36,319 bases of DNA. Origin: Yinghuangia elevatio. GTDB lineage: Bacteria > Actinomycetota > Actinomycetes > Streptomycetales > Streptomycetaceae. How positions within the stretch are numbered: the stretch's first letter is position 1; every line of letters starts with the position of its first letter. This document shows, in pieces, positions 33,509-36,319 of the stretch. The translations under genes and the position numbers were made by a program. The stretch covers positions 1-36,319 of the forward strand of contig NZ_JBEZFP010000097.1 in assembly GCF_040649515.1 (NCBI RefSeq), read 5' to 3'. A model generated the notes under the pieces. It was not told where the DNA came from and ran no database searches. It worked only from the letters and a program-made list of their open reading frames with translations.

Positions 33509-34726
33509 GTGAGCGCATCCCTCCCCGAAGGCCCCGAGGGCGCAGTTTCAGCCGCGTCCTCCCATGTCGCTGCTTATGCCGACGAACTCGTGGCGATCCG
33601 CCGCGACCTGCACATGCATCCTGAGCTGGGGCGGGAGGAGTTTCGCACCACCGGGTTGATCCACGACCGGCTGGTGGCCGCCGGTCTGACGCCCCGTCTG
33701 CTGCCGGGCACCGGCGTCGTGTGCGACATCCCGGCCTCGGCGGGTGCGGCCGACGGGCGCGGACTCATCGCCTTCCGCGGCGACATCGACGCGCTGCCGG
33801 TCGAGGACGCCAAGGACGTCCCGTACCGCTCGACCGTGCCCGGCCGCGCCCACGCGTGCGGCCACGACGTGCACACCACGGTCACGCTCGGCGCGGGCCT
33901 CGTGCTGGCCGACCTCGCGCGCGAGGGGCTGCTGACGCGTCCGGTGCGGCTGATCTTCCAGCCCGCCGAGGAGAAGCTGCCCGGCGGTGCGCTGGACGTC
34001 ATCAAGGCCGGGGGGCTTGACGGCGTCGAGGAGATCCACGCGGTGCACTGCGACCCGCGCGTGGAGGTCGGACGCGTGGCGCTGCGCGTCGGCGCGATCA
34101 CGTCCGCCTGCGACCGCATCATCATCACGCTGGGCGGCCCGGGCGGGCACACCGCGCGGCCGCACCAGTCCACCGACCTGGTGACCGCGCTGGCGAAGAT
34201 GGCCGGCGAGCTGCCGTCCGCGCTGGCCCGGCGCATCGACCCGCGCTCCGGCGTCAGCATCGTGTGGGGCCGCATCAACGCGGGGGCCGCGCCCAACGTC
34301 ATCCCGCAGCGCGGCGAACTGGACGGCACGCTGCGCTGCCTGGACATCGAGGCGTGGCGGCAGGCGCCCGACCTCATCCAGGAGTTGGTCGACGCCATCG
34401 CCTCGACCTACGGCGCGAAGTGGGAGCTGGAGCACCACCGCGGCGTGCCCCCGGTCGTCAACGACGCGGACGCGGTCGCCGCGGCCCGGACCGTGGCGAC
34501 CGGATTTCTCGGTGCCGCGTCGGTCGAGGTGACCGAGCAGAGCCTGGGCGGCGAGGACTTCTCGTGGTTCCTGGAGGACGTGCCCGGGCAGCTGACCCGG
34601 CTCGGCGTGCGCCCGGTGGGCGAGGCGCCGTACGACCTCCACCAGGGCCGCTTCGACGTCGACGAGCAGGCCATCGGCGTGGGCGTGCGGCTGTTCGCCG
34701 ACCTGGCGCTGCGCCCGCGCCAGTAG
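33509..34726 (+). CDS. M20-family amidohydrolase/metallopeptidase
   Basis: A 405-residue zinc enzyme of the M20D (amidohydrolase, AmhX/HipO-like) group, which cleaves amide bonds of N-acyl amino acids or related small substrates in the cytosol. Motifs are RRDLHMHPELGREEF at the N terminus, GDIDALPV (metal bridging), HACGHDVHTT (zinc ligand), PAEEKLPGGA (general base Glu and ligand), GPGGHTARPH (dimer-domain His) and GGEDFSWFL near the C terminus. There is no signal peptide. The GTG start at 33509 is consistent with the family N terminus. Physiological substrate is not predictable from context; the neighbour is a BMP-type binding lipoprotein. Confidence 0.9.
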   Translation: MSASLPEGPEGAVSAASSHVAAYADELVAIRRDLHMHPELGREEFRTTGLIHDRLVAAGLTPRLLPGTGVVCDIPASAGAADGRGLIAFRGDIDALPVEDAKDVPYRSTVPGRAHACGHDVHTTVTLGAGLVLADLAREGLLTRPVRLIFQPAEEKLPGGALDVIKAGGLDGVEEIHAVHCDPRVEVGRVALRVGAITSACDRIIITLGGPGGHTARPHQSTDLVTALAKMAGELPSALARRIDPRSGVSIVWGRINAGAAPNVIPQRGELDGTLRCLDIEAWRQAPDLIQELVDAIASTYGAKWELEHHRGVPPVVNDADAVAAARTVATGFLGAASVEVTEQSLGGEDFSWFLEDVPGQLTRLGVRPVGEAPYDLHQGRFDVDEQAIGVGVRLFADLALRPRQ

Positions 34727-34857
34727 GCCCGGGTTCCTCTCCGGCACGTCCCGCCGACGCCCCTCGTACGGGCCCGAACGGAGCCCTGCGCGGGGGCAAA
34801 TGAGTGCCCTGACCAGGTTATACGTAGTACCCGCGATAACGACCAGGACACGAATCA

Positions 34858-34883
34858 GGCCCCGCACCGACCGGTGCGGGGCC
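34858..34883 (+). terminator. Strong intrinsic terminator after the amidohydrolase gene
   Basis: GGCCCCGCACC (34858-34868) and GGTGCGGGGCC (34873-34883) make a perfect 11-bp stem with a GACC loop, followed by TTGCTTTT. This is the clearest factor-independent terminator in the window. It lies 131 nt after the amidohydrolase stop, so it could also end a separate short RNA from this spacer. Confidence 0.85.
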
Positions 34884-34956
34884 TTGCTTTTACCGAGGCT
34901 CGCGACGGGGAAACCGTGGAGCCGTGAGACCTGGCCCAACCACCGGCTACCTTCAT

Positions 34957-35008
34957 CCACTTGGCTCAGCAGATCGTGTCCAAGTGGTGATCTGACCTGT
35001 ATGTCAGA
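34957..35008. promoter_or_regulatory. Two tandem inverted repeats upstream of the BMP-family gene
   Basis: CCACTTGG (34957-34964) and CCAAGTGG (34980-34987) are perfect arms 15 nt apart. Immediately after, TCTGAC and GTCAGA (34991-34996, 35003-35008) are perfect arms 6 nt apart. Both lie upstream of the -10-like TATGCT at 35026, so they would act at the DNA level as operators rather than in the RNA leader. Confidence 0.5.
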
Positions 35009-35176
35009 GATATTGATTTTGTATGTATGCTCGGCGGCGGTTCGCATGTCTACGCGCGTACACGACGCATTCTACTCGCGTTGAACGCAGCGTGTCAGCC
35101 AACCGCCACCACAGGTCTTGCCAGATGTTCAGCTGATTTCACGCCTTGTTGGGCGTGCATCGGAAGGAGACACCCC

Positions 35177-36283
35177 GTGCGCCGGGTATCCAAGGTCGCC
35201 GTGGTCGCGGTCACCGGGGCTCTCGCCCTCACCGCGACTGCTTGTGGCAGCAAGCCGAAGGACGATGACAAGGGCTCGACCCCGAGCGCGGGTGCGTCCG
35301 CGCCCGGCGCCGGCGGTGCCACCAACGCCGCGAACTTCAAGGCGTGCATGGTCACCGACCAGGGCGGCGTCGACGACCGCTCCTTCAACGCCGCGGCGTG
35401 GGCCGGCCTGAACCAGGCCAAGGACCAGCTGGGCATGCAGATCAAGAAGGTCGACTCCAAGACGGAGAACGACTACGTGCCGAACATCGACAGCCTCGTC
35501 GCCGACAAGTGCGACGTCGTCGTGGCGGTCGGCGGCCTCATGGCCAAGGCGACCGGCGAGGCGGCGAAGAAGAACCCGAACCAGAAGTTCATCATCGTCG
35601 ACTCCAGCAGCGTCGAGCCGAACATCAAGGGTCTCGAGTACAACACCGCCCAGGCGGCGTTCATGGGCGGCTACCTCGCCGCCGCGCAGACCAAGACCGG
35701 CAAGGTGGCGACCTTCGGCGGCATGAAGATCCCGCCGGTCACCATCTACATGGACGGCTTCGTCGAGGGCGTCAACTACTACAACCAGCAAAAGGGCAAG
35801 AACGTCCAGGTCCTTGGCTGGGACGAGGCCAAGCAGGACGGCTCCATCGCGGGCAAGTTCGACTCGCCCGGCGACGGCGAGCGCATCGCCAACGACTTCA
35901 TCAACCAGGGCGCGGACATCATCCACCCGGTGGCGGGGCAGACCGGTCTCGGCGCGGCCTCGAAGGCCAAGCAGTCCGGCAAGGCCAGCGTCATCTGGGT
36001 CGACGTCGACGGCTACGAGAGCACGAACGACAAGGAAGTCATGCTCTCGACCGTCACGAAGTCCATGAAGGACTCGGTGTTCCTGGCGCTCAAGGAAGCC
36101 GCCGCGGGCCAGTACACCACCGCGCCGTACCTCGGCACGCTGCAGAACGAGGGCGTCGGCCTCGCGCCGTTCCACGACTTCGACTCGCAGGTCTCCGCGG
36201 AGACCAAGGCCGAGCTGCAGAAGATCAAGGCCGACATCATCGCCGGCACCATCAAGATCACCTCGCCGAGCCAGCCGAAGTGA
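35177..36283 (+). CDS. BMP-family (PnrA-like) substrate-binding lipoprotein
   Basis: A 368-residue extracytoplasmic lipoprotein of the basic membrane protein family. Characterised members bind purine nucleosides for ABC import. GTG 35177 has GGAAGGAGA about seven bases upstream. The leader ends in the lipobox TATAC, followed by an acidic then Gly/Ala/Pro-rich linker. The family start is clear: ACMVTDQGGVDDRSFNAAAW. Later segments YNTAQAAFMGGYLAA, VATFGGMKIPPVTIYMDGF and VIWVDVDGYEST line the nucleoside-binding cleft in relatives. The window ends shortly after the gene, so the expected ATPase and permeases, if present, lie outside. Confidence 0.93.
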   Translation: MRRVSKVAVVAVTGALALTATACGSKPKDDDKGSTPSAGASAPGAGGATNAANFKACMVTDQGGVDDRSFNAAAWAGLNQAKDQLGMQIKKVDSKTENDYVPNIDSLVADKCDVVVAVGGLMAKATGEAAKKNPNQKFIIVDSSSVEPNIKGLEYNTAQAAFMGGYLAAAQTKTGKVATFGGMKIPPVTIYMDGFVEGVNYYNQQKGKNVQVLGWDEAKQDGSIAGKFDSPGDGERIANDFINQGADIIHPVAGQTGLGAASKAKQSGKASVIWVDVDGYESTNDKEVMLSTVTKSMKDSVFLALKEAAAGQYTTAPYLGTLQNEGVGLAPFHDFDSQVSAETKAELQKIKADIIAGTIKITSPSQPK

Positions 36284-36299
36284 CGCCGCGGCCGGGTGC

Positions 36300-36319
36300 C
36301 GTGGACCCCTCGGTCCACG
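36300..36319 (+). terminator. Hairpin after the BMP gene, at the window edge
   Basis: CGTGGACC (36300-36307) and GGTCCACG (36312-36319) form a perfect 8-bp stem with a CCTC loop, 17 nt past the stop. The window stops right at the stem, so the tail cannot be seen. It may be a terminator or, if permease genes follow, an intercistronic stem-loop. Confidence 0.55.

Larger units (their letters stand above)
34727..35176. other. 450-bp intergenic region with terminator, inverted repeats and leader
   Basis: No protein gene seen. From left to right it holds a GTTAT/ATAAC inverted pair around a TACGTAGTAC core (34818-34840), then the strong terminator at 34858-34883 with its T-rich tail. Two symmetric elements follow (34957-34987, 34991-35008), then a TATGCT -10-like word at 35026-35031. 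A ~140-nt leader ends in a small hairpin (CACGCC/GGCGTG, 35140-35157) just before the ribosome-binding site of the BMP gene. Confidence 0.6.

Noticed and set aside
34818..34840. tRNA or riboswitch in the amidohydrolase-BMP spacer
   Set aside because: No cloverleaf, TTCGA-type T-loop or known riboswitch core could be found; only inverted repeats and a terminator are clear.

Overview
The window is very GC-rich (judged by eye, not computed). It uses GTG and occasional TTG starts, has strong G/C bias at third codon positions, and carries twin-arginine and lipobox leaders. These features, together with the gene families, point to a high-GC actinomycete of the Streptomyces type (Streptomycetaceae or a close relative). 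It looks chromosomal. I saw no rRNA, tRNA, CRISPR array, integrase or transposase.

Layout: (1) 1-1559: a NuoL-like scrap at the left edge, then a secreted metzincin-type protease with a ricin-B lectin tail (- strand). (2) 1781-3941: a perfect palindrome, then an SPFH/band-7 membrane protein, a ribbon-helix-helix protein, a possible overlapping small membrane peptide and a GPP34 protein (+). (3) 4190-6964: a SurA-like lipoprotein, a second lipoprotein and MazG (+), closed by an 18-bp-stem hairpin. (4) 7028-11062: a Tat-exported spermidine-dehydrogenase-like flavoprotein and a 14-TM DHA2 efflux pump (both -). (5) 11369-15076: a 1235-residue protein with twelve tandem XRE-type helix-turn-helix units, then a small secreted protein (+). 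(6) 15475-22241: an alpha-glucoside utilisation cluster on the - strand, in the order LacI regulator, sugar-binding lipoprotein, two permeases, GH13 alpha-glucosidase. (7) 22242-24230: a gene-poor, apparently decayed stretch, then a soluble Ser/Thr kinase (+). (8) 24367-27823: sdhC-sdhD-sdhA-sdhB (-). (9) 28193-33346: mutA-mutB-meaB (+), divergent from sdh. (10) 33509-36283: an M20 amidohydrolase and a BMP-family lipoprotein (+).

How the genes connect: MutAB with its chaperone GTPase MeaB turns methylmalonyl-CoA into succinyl-CoA. Succinate dehydrogenase sits head-to-head with them and oxidises succinate further along the same route. The sugar cluster is a self-contained regulator, ABC importer and intracellular hydrolase. 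Its LacI and binding-protein promoter regions share an identical 13-mer, and two of its intercistronic gaps carry tandem minisatellites.

The least explained object is the twelve-HTH protein. It is divergent from an efflux pump whose upstream region carries two adjacent perfect inverted repeats with no TetR or MarR gene nearby. Its first HTH units show a two-unit higher-order repeat, and it ends in about 375 residues of Ala/Pro-rich sequence with no recognised domain.
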